Program-made: the position numbers and the translations under genes | Shown: positions 1 to 6,258 of the stretch, piece after piece | How the letters are laid out: each line of letters begins with the position of its first letter | Numbering within the stretch: position 1 is the stretch's first letter | The notes under the pieces: generated by a model | What the model saw: the letters and a program-made list of their open reading frames with translations, nothing else | The model's database searches: none | Told to the model about the DNA's origin: nothing | Assembly: GCA_945610215.1 (NCBI GenBank) | Contig: CALYZR010000042.1 | Span: 1 to 6,258 of the forward strand | Direction: 5' to 3' | Source of the DNA: an uncultured Clostridium sp. | GTDB lineage: Bacteria > Bacillota > Clostridia > TANB77 > CAG-508 | Length of the DNA: 6,258 bases

Positions 1-693
1 CTTTATTGTTGAAATTTTATTTATTACTTTATTTCTTTCTTCTTTTTTATATTTTCTAATTTCCAATATATTATCTATTTTAGTAACATATTTTATTATT
101 TCAACTGCTTGTTCATCTGATAATTTTTTTGAAATAAATAATTTATCAATTTTTTCATTTTTGGAATCCAATATAAATTCACTAAATTTTTTTATTGCCT
201 TTCTTTCTTCTATATCAAATTTAGATAATATATATTCTCTTTCTATTACAAATGGTTTATTCATATATTCTCTGAAACTACTCCATTTATAATCTTCTGT
301 TTTGCATATTCCTGCTTTTTCTGGATTTCTATGTATATATCTTATTAACCTCATTAGATATATATCATCATATACCACTTCACTTTTAAACCTTTCTTGA
401 TATAGATGTCCAACTCTTTTATATTTTTTATTAAACTCACTTGCATATTGTGATGTTACATCTCTCATGAAATCACTTATACTACTTTCTTTATCTTCGA
501 ATAGTATATGTACATGATTATCCATAAGACAATATGTATGTATTTTGCATTTTAATTTATTTTTGTAATAATACAATAAACGCAAGAATAGTTCTCTATC
601 CTCGTCTTCTCTAAAAATAATATCTTTATTCACTCCTCTTATCATAATATGATAGAAGCCTGAAGCCATTATATTTCTTGCACATCGTGGCAT
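1..693 (-). CDS. REP-associated tyrosine transposase (RAYT / Y1_Tnp family), C-terminus cut by window edge
   Basis: Reads open from ATG at 693 to the window edge, 231 codons without a stop. The start is set by AGAGGAG at 701-707, 7 nt upstream. Seen: FYHIMIRG near residue 13, then CLMDNHVHIL with the H60-V-H62 metal-binding pair, a tyrosine at 83 in SQYASEFNKKY that fits the nucleophile position, GHLYQERFKS at 95-104, and YIHRNPEKAG. These are hallmarks of single-strand DNA transposases of the IS200-like Y1 superfamily, RAYT branch, which act on hairpins such as REP sequences; the tyrosine assignment is from remembered family patterns. Clostridial relatives usually end with a short helix-turn-helix after a segment like EIRKYKKEERN, so perhaps a few dozen residues are missing. 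Nothing in the visible part is broken. No convincing promoter lies upstream, so it may rely on read-through from the aminopeptidase gene. A perfect palindrome at 752-786 lies just upstream and is its candidate substrate. Confidence 0.93.
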   Translation of the reverse strand, partial: MPRCARNIMASGFYHIMIRGVNKDIIFREDEDRELFLRLLYYYKNKLKCKIHTYCLMDNHVHILFEDKESSISDFMRDVTSQYASEFNKKYKRVGHLYQERFKSEVVYDDIYLMRLIRYIHRNPEKAGICKTEDYKWSSFREYMNKPFVIEREYILSKFDIEERKAIKKFSEFILDSKNEKIDKLFISKKLSDEQAVEIIKYVTKIDNILEIRKYKKEERNKVINKISTIK

Positions 694-751
694 TTTTCTT
701 CTCCTCTCTATATTTATCCCCCTTTTTATAAAATGCCCCTGATAATTAATT

Positions 752-786
752 TGAGGGAAAAAGGGGCCTGTCCCCTTTTTCCCTCA
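752..786. repeat. Perfect 15-bp palindrome, REP-like hairpin next to the transposase
   Basis: The arm TGAGGGAAAAAGGGG (752-766) is exactly complementary to CCCCTTTTTCCCTCA (772-786), with a 5-nt loop CCTGT. It lies 3 nt beyond the aminopeptidase stop codon and about 60 nt upstream of the transposase start. It is much richer in G/C than its surroundings. Position and form suit a REP-type hairpin recognised by the RAYT protein. It may also act as a terminator for the aminopeptidase gene, although on the minus strand it is followed by AAATTAATTATC rather than a clean U-run. The inner part, GGGG-loop-CCCC followed by TTTTT on the minus strand, could form a small terminator. The palindrome is certain; its role is inferred. 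Confidence 0.8.
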
Positions 787-789
787 CTT

Positions 790-2190
790 TTATTTCATGA
801 ATGTTTCGTATGTTCTGTATGCTTGATATATATCATATTTGCTTGTTACTTCGTATGGTGAATGCATTGATAATACTGGTACTCCACAGTCTATTACGTC
901 TACTCCTTTGTTTGCTAGAATATAGGCTATTGTTCCGCCTCCTCCCACATCTACTTTTCCTAATTCTCCTATTTGATATTGTATATCATTTCTTTCTAAC
1001 ATTGCTCTTACTTGTGCTACGTATTCTGCGTTTGCATCTGATGCTCCAGATTTTCCTCTTGCTCCTGTGTATTTGTTTAGTCCTATTCCATGTCCTAAAA
1101 ATGATGCATTATTTCTTTCTGATACGCTTGCATATATTGGGTCTAGTCCTGCGTCTACATCTGCTGATAACATTTTTGAATTACAAAATACTTTATCTAA
1201 TTGATTTGGTCTATTTTCTGCTTTTTTGTTTAATAGCTCTGCTACAAATGTGTCAAATACATTTGATTCCATTCCTGTATTTCCCATGCTTCCTATTTCT
1301 TCTTTGTCTGCTAGTATACATACTGCTGTTTTTTTAGGATTATTTATATTTAATATTGCTCTTAATGCTGTAAATGCACATACTCTATCATCTTGTCCAT
1401 ATCCTGCTACCATGCTTCTATCAAATCCTAAGCTTTTTGCTTTAAATGCTGGTACTAATTCTAATTCTGAACTTAATAGGTCTTTTTCTGTTATTCCATA
1501 TTTTTCATTTAGTATTTTTAAAATATTTAACTTTACTCTTTCTGTTACTTTTTCATCTCCATATGGAATACTTCCTATAAGTAGATTTAGGTCTTCCCCT
1601 GCTATTCCATCTTTTAATTTTTTCTCCATTTGGTCTTGTGCTAAGTGTGGAAGCAAATCTGTTATTGTAAATATAGGATCATCTTCGTCTTCTCCTATAT
1701 TTATTCTTATTTTTTCTCCTGTTGTTTTTACTATCACTCCATGTATGCTAAGCGGAATTGTTGTCCATTGATATTTTTTTATTCCTCCATAGTAATGTGT
1801 TTTAAAATATGCAAATCCTGAATCTTCATATAATGGATTTGGTTTTAAATCTAGTCTTGGAGAGTCTATATGAGCTCCTACTATGTTTAGCCCAGTTTCT
1901 AATGTATCTGTTCCTATTACTGCAACATATACATTTTTTGCTCTGTTTATATAATATACTTTATCTCCTGGCATTAATGTTGGTTTTTCTCTTAAATCTA
2001 CAAAACCGTTTCTTTGTAGTATTTCCTTGCTAAATTCTACGGCTTCTCTTTCTGTTTTGCATTTATTTAAGAAATAGATGTATTCGTTTCCAAATGTATC
2101 TATTCTTGACTTTTCTTCTTCTCTTAAGTTCTCCCATCCACATTCTTTTTTATTAAATAATTTTTCTTTTAACTCTTCATATTCTGACAT
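790..2190 (-). CDS. apeA: M18 family zinc aminopeptidase (aminopeptidase I type)
   Basis: A 466-residue cytoplasmic metallo-aminopeptidase that removes N-terminal residues from peptides; the length matches bacterial M18 aminopeptidase 1 proteins. The dinuclear-zinc signature is complete: H107 in VGAHIDSPRLD, D267 in GQDDR, the catalytic and metal-binding pair E297-E298 in ADKEEIGS, D344 in LSADVDAG, and H443 in SMHSPYE. The GHGIGLNKYTGARGK loop (366-380) and the glycine run VDVGGGGT (413-420) are also typical. The reading frame extends upstream to 2250, but the start at 2190 is preferred: AAAGGAG lies at 2200-2206 with 9-nt spacing, residues before it do not look conserved, and the likely promoter overlaps the extra codons. 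It is a single-gene unit, with a terminator of the preceding gene upstream and the REP-like palindrome downstream. Almost all arginine codons are AGA. The symbol follows usage for clostridial homologues; aspartyl specificity as in eukaryotic DNPEP is not shown here. Confidence 0.96.
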   Translation of the reverse strand: MSEYEELKEKLFNKKECGWENLREEEKSRIDTFGNEYIYFLNKCKTEREAVEFSKEILQRNGFVDLREKPTLMPGDKVYYINRAKNVYVAVIGTDTLETGLNIVGAHIDSPRLDLKPNPLYEDSGFAYFKTHYYGGIKKYQWTTIPLSIHGVIVKTTGEKIRINIGEDEDDPIFTITDLLPHLAQDQMEKKLKDGIAGEDLNLLIGSIPYGDEKVTERVKLNILKILNEKYGITEKDLLSSELELVPAFKAKSLGFDRSMVAGYGQDDRVCAFTALRAILNINNPKKTAVCILADKEEIGSMGNTGMESNVFDTFVAELLNKKAENRPNQLDKVFCNSKMLSADVDAGLDPIYASVSERNNASFLGHGIGLNKYTGARGKSGASDANAEYVAQVRAMLERNDIQYQIGELGKVDVGGGGTIAYILANKGVDVIDCGVPVLSMHSPYEVTSKYDIYQAYRTYETFMK

Positions 2191-2221
2191 AATCTCATGC
2201 TCCTTTCTTTTGTTTTTACAA

Positions 2222-2250
2222 ATTATATCACAAGCATTTTTTTCATACAA
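2222..2250 (-). promoter_or_regulatory. Extended -10 promoter of the M18 aminopeptidase gene
   Basis: On the minus strand a perfect extended -10, TGATATAAT (2230-2222), lies 17 nt downstream of a weak -35, TTGTAT (2250-2245). Transcription would begin near 2215 and give a leader of about 25 nt containing the AAAGGAG ribosome binding site. This excludes a translation start at 2250 and supports the ATG at 2190. Confidence 0.65.
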
Positions 2251-2301
2251 TATATACCAATAATTTTATTATATCTATTTTTTGCATTTATATGCACATA
2301 G

Positions 2302-2333
2302 AAATAGTCACAGTATTATAACTGTGACTATTT
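2302..2333 (-). terminator. Hairpin terminator after the Spo0A-like gene
   Basis: AAATAGTCACAGT (2302-2314) is exactly complementary to ACTGTGACTATTT (2321-2333), a 13-bp stem with a 6-nt loop. It begins 5 nt after the stop codon of the Spo0A-domain gene. A-rich bases precede the stem and the stem ends in ATTTCTAT on the minus strand, so the U-tract is short and partly inside the stem. The symmetric A/T ends mean it could work in both directions. No repeated copy is seen elsewhere in the window. Confidence 0.75.
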
Positions 2334-2338
2334 TGGAG

Positions 2339-2818
2339 TTAGTGGATATTATGAATATAATCCACTATGTTAAAGATAAATTCTGAATTCGTAGGTTTTT
2401 TCTTATTTTTATCATAAGAATTCCCAAAATATTCATGCATTAATTCCTCATCGGCTCTCTCACAACCAACTTCAACTGCATGTCTCATTCCTCTTTCAAC
2501 ACGGTCTGGAGTTGTGTTGAATTCACGAGCAATAAAAGGATATAACTCTTTTGTTATACTATCTATTGTGTTGTTAGTACAATAAATTATTGATTCACGT
2601 AGATAGTTATAACCTTTTAAGTTTGCTGGGATGCCAATTTCGCGAAGAATATTTGAAACAAGCTTTGTAAGACTATTATCCTGATTAGCTGAATCAAATT
2701 CATTTTGTTTTGCAATTGCATCATTAAGACTTTCTACAATTACTGAGCATATTTGTTCCGCTGTTATACCAGCCTCCCTTGTTTCTAAAACCTTTGCCCG
2801 TAATTCTTTCTCTAACAT
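2339..2818 (-). CDS. Stand-alone Spo0A C-terminal domain protein (putative DNA-binding regulator)
   Basis: A 159-residue protein. Residues 50-158 match the DNA-binding effector domain of the sporulation regulator Spo0A (Spo0A_C): ILREIGIPANLKGYNYLRE (57-75), SITKELYPFIAREFNTTPDR (87-106), the recognition-helix region VERGMRHAVEV (107-117), and KKPTNSEFI (140-148) near the end. Full Spo0A is about 260-270 residues with a phosphorylated receiver domain; here only about 48 helical, charged residues precede the effector domain and they do not resemble a receiver. The start at 2818 is chosen because GGAGGG lies 6 nt upstream (2825-2830); an in-frame ATG at 2851 has no such site. A nine-T run precedes the ribosome binding site. 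The gene has its own consensus promoter and a terminator, so it looks like a real gene rather than a broken spo0A. Five of nine arginine codons are CGN, unlike the neighbours. It probably binds 0A-box-like DNA without phosphorylation control; its targets are unknown. Confidence 0.92.
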   Translation of the reverse strand: MLEKELRAKVLETREAGITAEQICSVIVESLNDAIAKQNEFDSANQDNSLTKLVSNILREIGIPANLKGYNYLRESIIYCTNNTIDSITKELYPFIAREFNTTPDRVERGMRHAVEVGCERADEELMHEYFGNSYDKNKKKPTNSEFIFNIVDYIHNIH

Positions 2819-2869
2819 TTTTGACCCTCCAAAAAAAAATTTTTCAAGCATATTTATACTTGTATAATT

Positions 2870-2898
2870 ATTATATTACATTTTACATAATTTGTCAA
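2870..2898 (-). promoter_or_regulatory. Perfect sigma-A promoter of the Spo0A-like gene
   Basis: On the minus strand TTGACA (2898-2893), a 17-nt spacer and TATAAT (2875-2870) match the vegetative consensus at all twelve positions. The likely transcription start is near 2863, giving a leader of about 45 nt. The promoter begins 34 nt after the exchanger stop codon, and no terminator is visible between them. Reading the plus strand, TTTGTCAAT at 2891-2899 resembles an 0A box lying over the -35. Confidence 0.88.
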
Positions 2899-2932
2899 TT
2901 TTAGTACTGTTTCTTTTGGTAATTATTTCCTT

Positions 2933-3899
2933 TTATATAAAAAGTTTAGTCATATATGCTGTAAATATTAATAATAATGTTGCTCCTTTTATCCTTGTTA
3001 TTGTATTCTTTTTTCCTATAAAGTTAAATAGCCATATTAATACTGTTGAAATTGCTAATAATATTAAGTTATTATTAAATTCATTTGAAAATTCAAGTGG
3101 AGTTATTATTGCTCCTGTTCCTAATATTAAAAATAAATTTAATACACATGAACCTACTAGGTTTCCAACAGCCAAATCTGAATCTTTTTTTATTACTGCA
3201 AATATTGATGTTATTAGTTCTGGAAGTGCTGTTCCTATTGCTACTATTGTTAGTCCTATTACTCTTTCCGTTACGTTAAACATTTGTGCTATACTTGTTG
3301 CATAATCTACTACAAAATCACCACCATATTTTAATAATACTATTCCTATTATTATAAATATAATTGACGGAATTAGTTTTATTTGCTGTTTTTCTTTTAA
3401 ATTTTTCTCTTGTTTATATGTTGTTACTATATCATTTATTTCTGTAATTATTGGATATAAGAAGTACAGTGCAAATAATATTAATAAAATTACTCCATCT
3501 TTTCTGCTTATTACCATTGGCACACTTCCGAAACATTCCTAAGCCCATAGTTAATACTAAAAGTGTTGCAAATAGTGATATTGGTATATGTATTTTTACA
3601 GCTTCTTTATCTATTTGTACTGGTCTTAATGTAGCCATTAATCCTAATATTAATAACAAATTACATAAATTACTTCCTATTGCGTTTCCTATAATCAAAT
3701 CTGATGCACCTTTGTTTGCAGATGTTATTGTTATTATTAACTCTGGCGCAGATGTACCTAATGCTACTATTGTTAAACCTATTAGCATTTCTGGAATATG
3801 AAATTTTTTTGCAATATTAGTTGATCCTTTTATTAAAAAATTTGCACCTAATACTAATAAGACAAAGCCTATTATTATCATTAGTATTTTAAATAGCAT
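2933..3899 (-). pseudogene. Na+/Ca2+ exchanger family membrane protein (CaxA/YrbG-like), split by a +1 frameshift
   Basis: Starts at ATG 3899 with AGGAG at 3906-3910, 6 nt upstream. Frame one (3899-3432) encodes the N-terminal half; after about F123 it drifts into a non-membrane tail, KCANGNKQKRW, and stops. The second half continues in the next frame down to 2933. Skipping one base at 3530 (or one T of 3531-3533) joins them as MGLGMF-GSVPMVISRKDG, giving 321 residues, the normal family length. Both inverted alpha-repeats with ion-binding acidic residues are then present: GLTIVALGTSAPEL followed by GNAIGSN (about 41-76), and GLTIVAIGTALPEL followed by GNLVGS (about 215-249). About ten membrane segments would be expected, with a charged cytoplasmic loop (TYKQEKNLKEKQQ) between the halves. 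Such proteins exchange Na+ or H+ for Ca2+ across the cell membrane. Everything apart from the one shift is intact, so this is a recent mutation, a sequencing error or a programmed shift. Confidence 0.92.
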
Positions 3900-3922
3900 A
3901 ACATTCTCCTTTTTTATTTGAT

Positions 3923-3951
3923 ATTATACCCAAAAATATTATTTTTATCAA
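3923..3951 (-). promoter_or_regulatory. Sigma-A promoter of the exchanger gene
   Basis: On the minus strand TTGATA (3951-3946) is followed after 17 nt by a perfect TATAAT (3928-3923), with one mismatch in twelve to consensus. It lies about 24 nt upstream of the exchanger start codon and directly downstream of the surface-protein terminator, so the exchanger is transcribed separately. Confidence 0.78.
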
Positions 3952-3997
3952 TTAAAAAAAACTACATAATCACTTTAGCAATTATATAAAATTAAAA

Positions 3998-4024
3998 GGG
4001 GACAGACTTTTTTTGTCTATCCCC
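3998..4024 (-). terminator. Intrinsic terminator after the surface-protein gene
   Basis: On the minus strand GGGGATAGAC, a seven-A loop and GTCTGTCCCC form a 10-bp stem in which the only non-Watson-Crick pair is a U-G wobble. The stem is followed by TTTTAATTTTATAT, a good U-rich tail. It lies 44 nt after the surface-protein stop codon. In plus-strand RNA the same pair becomes an A-C mismatch, which favours minus-strand function. The sequence shares AAAAGGGGACAG with the palindrome at 752-786. Confidence 0.78.
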
Positions 4025-4068
4025 CTATTTTTATTTAATTTAAACTAGAATGGTTTATCCATCTTTGT

Positions 4069-6258
4069 TTATTTTTTTAGTACAAACTTTTTGATTAAGA
4101 TTATTCCTACTCCTAGTATTACTAATGCTGATACTGAAATTATTGCTATTTGTACTGTTGTTAATTTGTCTTCACCTGTTGGTTTTGTAATTCTAAATGT
4201 CTCAGCCCAGAATTCGTCTTCTTCGTTATAATTTTCTAGTGTTTTCTTTATATCATAGCTATGTACATATGCTAAGTTTGCTGGTGTACTTTGGTCTCTT
4301 CTTCCTGCTGCGTTTGTATAGCGTGTTACTTGTGCTATATAGCTATCGTATACTCCACCATTTTCTATTTCTGATGCTGATAGACCTACTGAAACTACAA
4401 GTTTTTTAGAAGTATCATTATCATCTTTTTGTAATTTATCTGTTCCTTTTACGCTTGTTATTATTTCTTTTATATCTTCATCATTTTCTTGTAAATTTCC
4501 GTCTGTATCATAATAAGCATAATTTTTATTATCTCTGTCAGTTTTACTAAAGTCTGTTGTACTATTTACAAAGCTTACTTTTGGATTTAGCGTTTCTTGT
4601 AATTCCTCTACTGTTGCTAAAACAGAGGTTGGATTAAAATTATTTTTTGTATCTGTTTTACCTGTGTAGTAGAAGCCACTCAAATATTCTCCTTTTGTAA
4701 ATCCTTTCGCTTTTATTTTGCCTTTAACAAGTCCTTCTAGTCCTCCTAAATAGTCTTGATAACTATTATAGACGTTACTATCAATCGTTCCTTTGTTTTC
4801 TTTATATGCAGTAATTAAGTCTTTAGATAAGTAATCCTCGTCACCTTCATTTTTTATTACATAAGTATATGTAATATATGCATCTGCACCTTGTGCTAAT
4901 TCTGTTGTGTCTGTTTGTAAATACCAAGTTCCTCTGTTGCTTCTTCCTGATTTTATTGCAATTAATCCGTCTTGTTGTCCTTCTAGTGTTATTTCATTTT
5001 TATCAAGAATTTCATTGATATCTGCTGTTGCATTTGCTATTAAGTTTACTCCACTTGCTACTGGTTTTACTGTTAAACCTGTTATGTGCTTTTCTAATAC
5101 TAATTTTGTTTTAGGCCTTTCCATTAAACCAAAGTTTACGTTCGCGAATTGAGTATTTGTAGTAGTTGGATTACTTCCATCAGCTACTGTTGTGTTATCA
5201 CTTGTATTTGCTTGTGTATCTGCATCTACTGGCATTTTTATTTTTAGTGTTTCTGCACACATCCAAGTGTTTTCTAATACTTCTTTTAACCCTGCTGCAT
5301 TTGTAGCTCCATCTAATTTAGCTAATTCTGCACCTTTTGTACCATTTACATCTACTGCATAGCTCATTACTTTTAATCTTCTTGCTTCGTTATCTACTGC
5401 TTTTGAGTTTCCTTCATTTAGAGATTCCTTATTGTACCATTCTTCATTATATTTATAATAAACATAAGTAGATTTGTAGTCTTCACCGTTATATTTTAAT
5501 GTATTTTCTGTTATATCATAAGTTCTTCCATCGCCATATATAAATCTTACAATGTAGTTGCCTGGAATAATTCTCTCTGTGAATTTGTATTCGCCTGCTT
5601 CATTAGAAACATTATATGTTGGTCCTGGATATCCACTTGTTGCTGTTGTTTTTACTGTATTGCTTCCGGCTACTGTTTCTTGCCAAATGTATTCGTATTG
5701 TTTGTTATCAATTTCTACAAGCTCTATAAGTTGAACTATAACATCATTAACAGCTTGTTCTTCATCGTTTTGTTTTGAATTTTTATCAGAATCTTCAAAT
5801 ACTTTTCCAGAAATACTTCTTTCTGCTTCTTCTTTCTTAAACGTAATTACTATTCCGTTTGCTGTATCTGTATCATCTTCACGTCTATCTGTTAGTTTGT
5901 TTTCTCCTAAGAAAGTATTTCCTGGTGCAGAATCTGCATCTGCTAATCTACCTTCTGTTGTAGAGTATTCAACAATTTCTGCCACATTTGTATATTTGCT
6001 AGTATCGCTTGGTTCTTTAACAAAGCTACCATCATCATTTTTTCTTACTTTGAATGTTAATGTTATTTGTTTCTTTTCTCCTGCTGCTACGTTAATACCA
6101 CTTATCTCTAACACATTATTTCCAATGTCTTTAACATTTCCGTCACTTTCCACATATTCATATCCTTCATCATAACTATATTTAACTTTATTTACTATAG
6201 CATTATGTTGTGTGCTTTGGTTATTTATTTGCAATATATATGTAACATATACTTGTAA
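4069..6258 (-). CDS. Large surface protein with SdrD-B-like domain and C-terminal membrane anchor, N-terminus missing
   Basis: The frame is open to the right edge (LQVYVTYILQ precedes the first possible TTG start), so 729 C-terminal residues are seen and the true start lies outside. Residues 1 to about 100 look like a DUF11-type beta-sandwich (VYVTYILQINNQST, ISGINVAAGEKKQITLTFKV). Residues about 146-248 are an SdrD-B/Cna-B-like domain: SISGKVFEDSDKNSKQNDEE with a likely calcium-binding aspartate loop, then GEYKFTERIIPGNYIVRF. NVNFGLMERPKTKLVLEK (374-391) begins another beta-rich segment of the kind seen in such surface proteins. A membrane helix at about 700-722 and the tail KKFVLKK end the protein. 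No LPXTG is present; KPTGED lies 6 residues before the helix. Expected location is the cell surface, tethered by the helix, with a role in adhesion or as a structural surface layer; ligand unknown. Only one cysteine is seen. It is the last gene of its unit, followed by a terminator. Confidence 0.88.
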   Translation of the reverse strand, partial: LQVYVTYILQINNQSTQHNAIVNKVKYSYDEGYEYVESDGNVKDIGNNVLEISGINVAAGEKKQITLTFKVRKNDDGSFVKEPSDTSKYTNVAEIVEYSTTEGRLADADSAPGNTFLGENKLTDRREDDTDTANGIVITFKKEEAERSISGKVFEDSDKNSKQNDEEQAVNDVIVQLIELVEIDNKQYEYIWQETVAGSNTVKTTATSGYPGPTYNVSNEAGEYKFTERIIPGNYIVRFIYGDGRTYDITENTLKYNGEDYKSTYVYYKYNEEWYNKESLNEGNSKAVDNEARRLKVMSYAVDVNGTKGAELAKLDGATNAAGLKEVLENTWMCAETLKIKMPVDADTQANTSDNTTVADGSNPTTTNTQFANVNFGLMERPKTKLVLEKHITGLTVKPVASGVNLIANATADINEILDKNEITLEGQQDGLIAIKSGRSNRGTWYLQTDTTELAQGADAYITYTYVIKNEGDEDYLSKDLITAYKENKGTIDSNVYNSYQDYLGGLEGLVKGKIKAKGFTKGEYLSGFYYTGKTDTKNNFNPTSVLATVEELQETLNPKVSFVNSTTDFSKTDRDNKNYAYYDTDGNLQENDEDIKEIITSVKGTDKLQKDDNDTSKKLVVSVGLSASEIENGGVYDSYIAQVTRYTNAAGRRDQSTPANLAYVHSYDIKKTLENYNEEDEFWAETFRITKPTGEDKLTTVQIAIISVSALVILGVGIILIKKFVLKK

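Noticed and set aside
2191..2250. An N-terminal extension of 20 residues on the aminopeptidase.
   Set aside because: The probable promoter lies inside it, and a strong ribosome binding site serves the ATG at 2190.
801..2263. Several plus-strand open frames across the aminopeptidase gene (801-1337, 1226-1771, 1809-2033, 2078-2263).
   Set aside because: They are antisense to a clearly conserved enzyme, rich in Leu/Phe/Ser as expected from the complement of AT-rich coding DNA, and show no recognisable domain.
2819..2851. An upstream in-frame ATG (2851) giving 11 more residues on the Spo0A-like protein.
   Set aside because: It has no ribosome binding site and would read through the poly-T run and the GGAGGG site that fits the ATG at 2818.
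2892..3801. Plus-strand open frames over the exchanger gene (2892-3305, 3085-3279, 3451-3801).
   Set aside because: They are shadows of the membrane protein on the other strand. Their hydrophobicity reflects the complementary sequence.
4197..6175. Plus-strand open frames over the surface-protein gene (4197-4409, 4907-5152, 5897-6175).
   Set aside because: They are antisense to a long continuous coding frame with recognisable domains; no domain match in the antisense products.
6232..6234. TTG at 6234 as the start of the surface protein.
   Set aside because: The frame continues upstream to the window edge with beta-strand-like residues (VYVTYILQ), and there is no ribosome binding site, so the gene is simply cut by the window.
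1..6258. CRISPR arrays, tRNA or rRNA genes, riboswitches.
   Set aside because: No regularly spaced repeats, no tRNA-like cloverleaf or conserved rRNA stretches, and no long structured leader was recognised. The longest gene-free stretch is about 170 nt and is explained by a terminator and a promoter.

Overview
The window is AT-rich DNA that looks like it comes from an endospore-lineage Firmicute, most likely a Clostridia member (possibly an uncultured gut lineage). Reasons: very low G+C, AGA-dominated arginine codons, strong Shine-Dalgarno sites (AAAGGAG, GGAGGG, AGGAG), consensus sigma-A promoters, and a Spo0A-type DNA-binding domain. The species cannot be named from the sequence alone. All five genes lie on the minus strand, so the text below follows the window from right to left, in the direction of transcription.

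Right part (6258 to 4069): the C-terminal 729 residues of a large surface protein. It has beta-sandwich repeat domains, an SdrD-B-like domain and a C-terminal membrane anchor, and its N-terminus lies outside the window. A hairpin terminator at 3998-4024 follows it. Next, a near-consensus promoter drives a K+-dependent/independent Na+/Ca2+-exchanger-type membrane protein (3899-2933) that is split by a single +1 frameshift near 3530.

Middle (2898 to 2302): a perfect TTGACA-N17-TATAAT promoter drives a 159-residue protein that is essentially the Spo0A C-terminal DNA-binding domain with a short unfamiliar N-terminus and no receiver domain. It ends at a 13-bp hairpin terminator. An extended -10 promoter then drives an M18-family zinc aminopeptidase (2190-790) with all metal ligands present.

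Left part (786 to 1): a perfect 15-bp G/C-rich palindrome, REP-like, sits between the aminopeptidase stop codon and a REP-associated tyrosine transposase (RAYT/TnpA_REP) whose C-terminal end leaves the window. A related GGGGACAG motif reappears in the terminator at 3998-4024.

The genes appear to be mostly independent transcription units rather than one pathway. The most interesting points are the receiver-less Spo0A-like regulator with unusual arginine codons, the UUU-CGG frameshift site in the exchanger, and the transposase with its palindrome and a possible dispersed relative.
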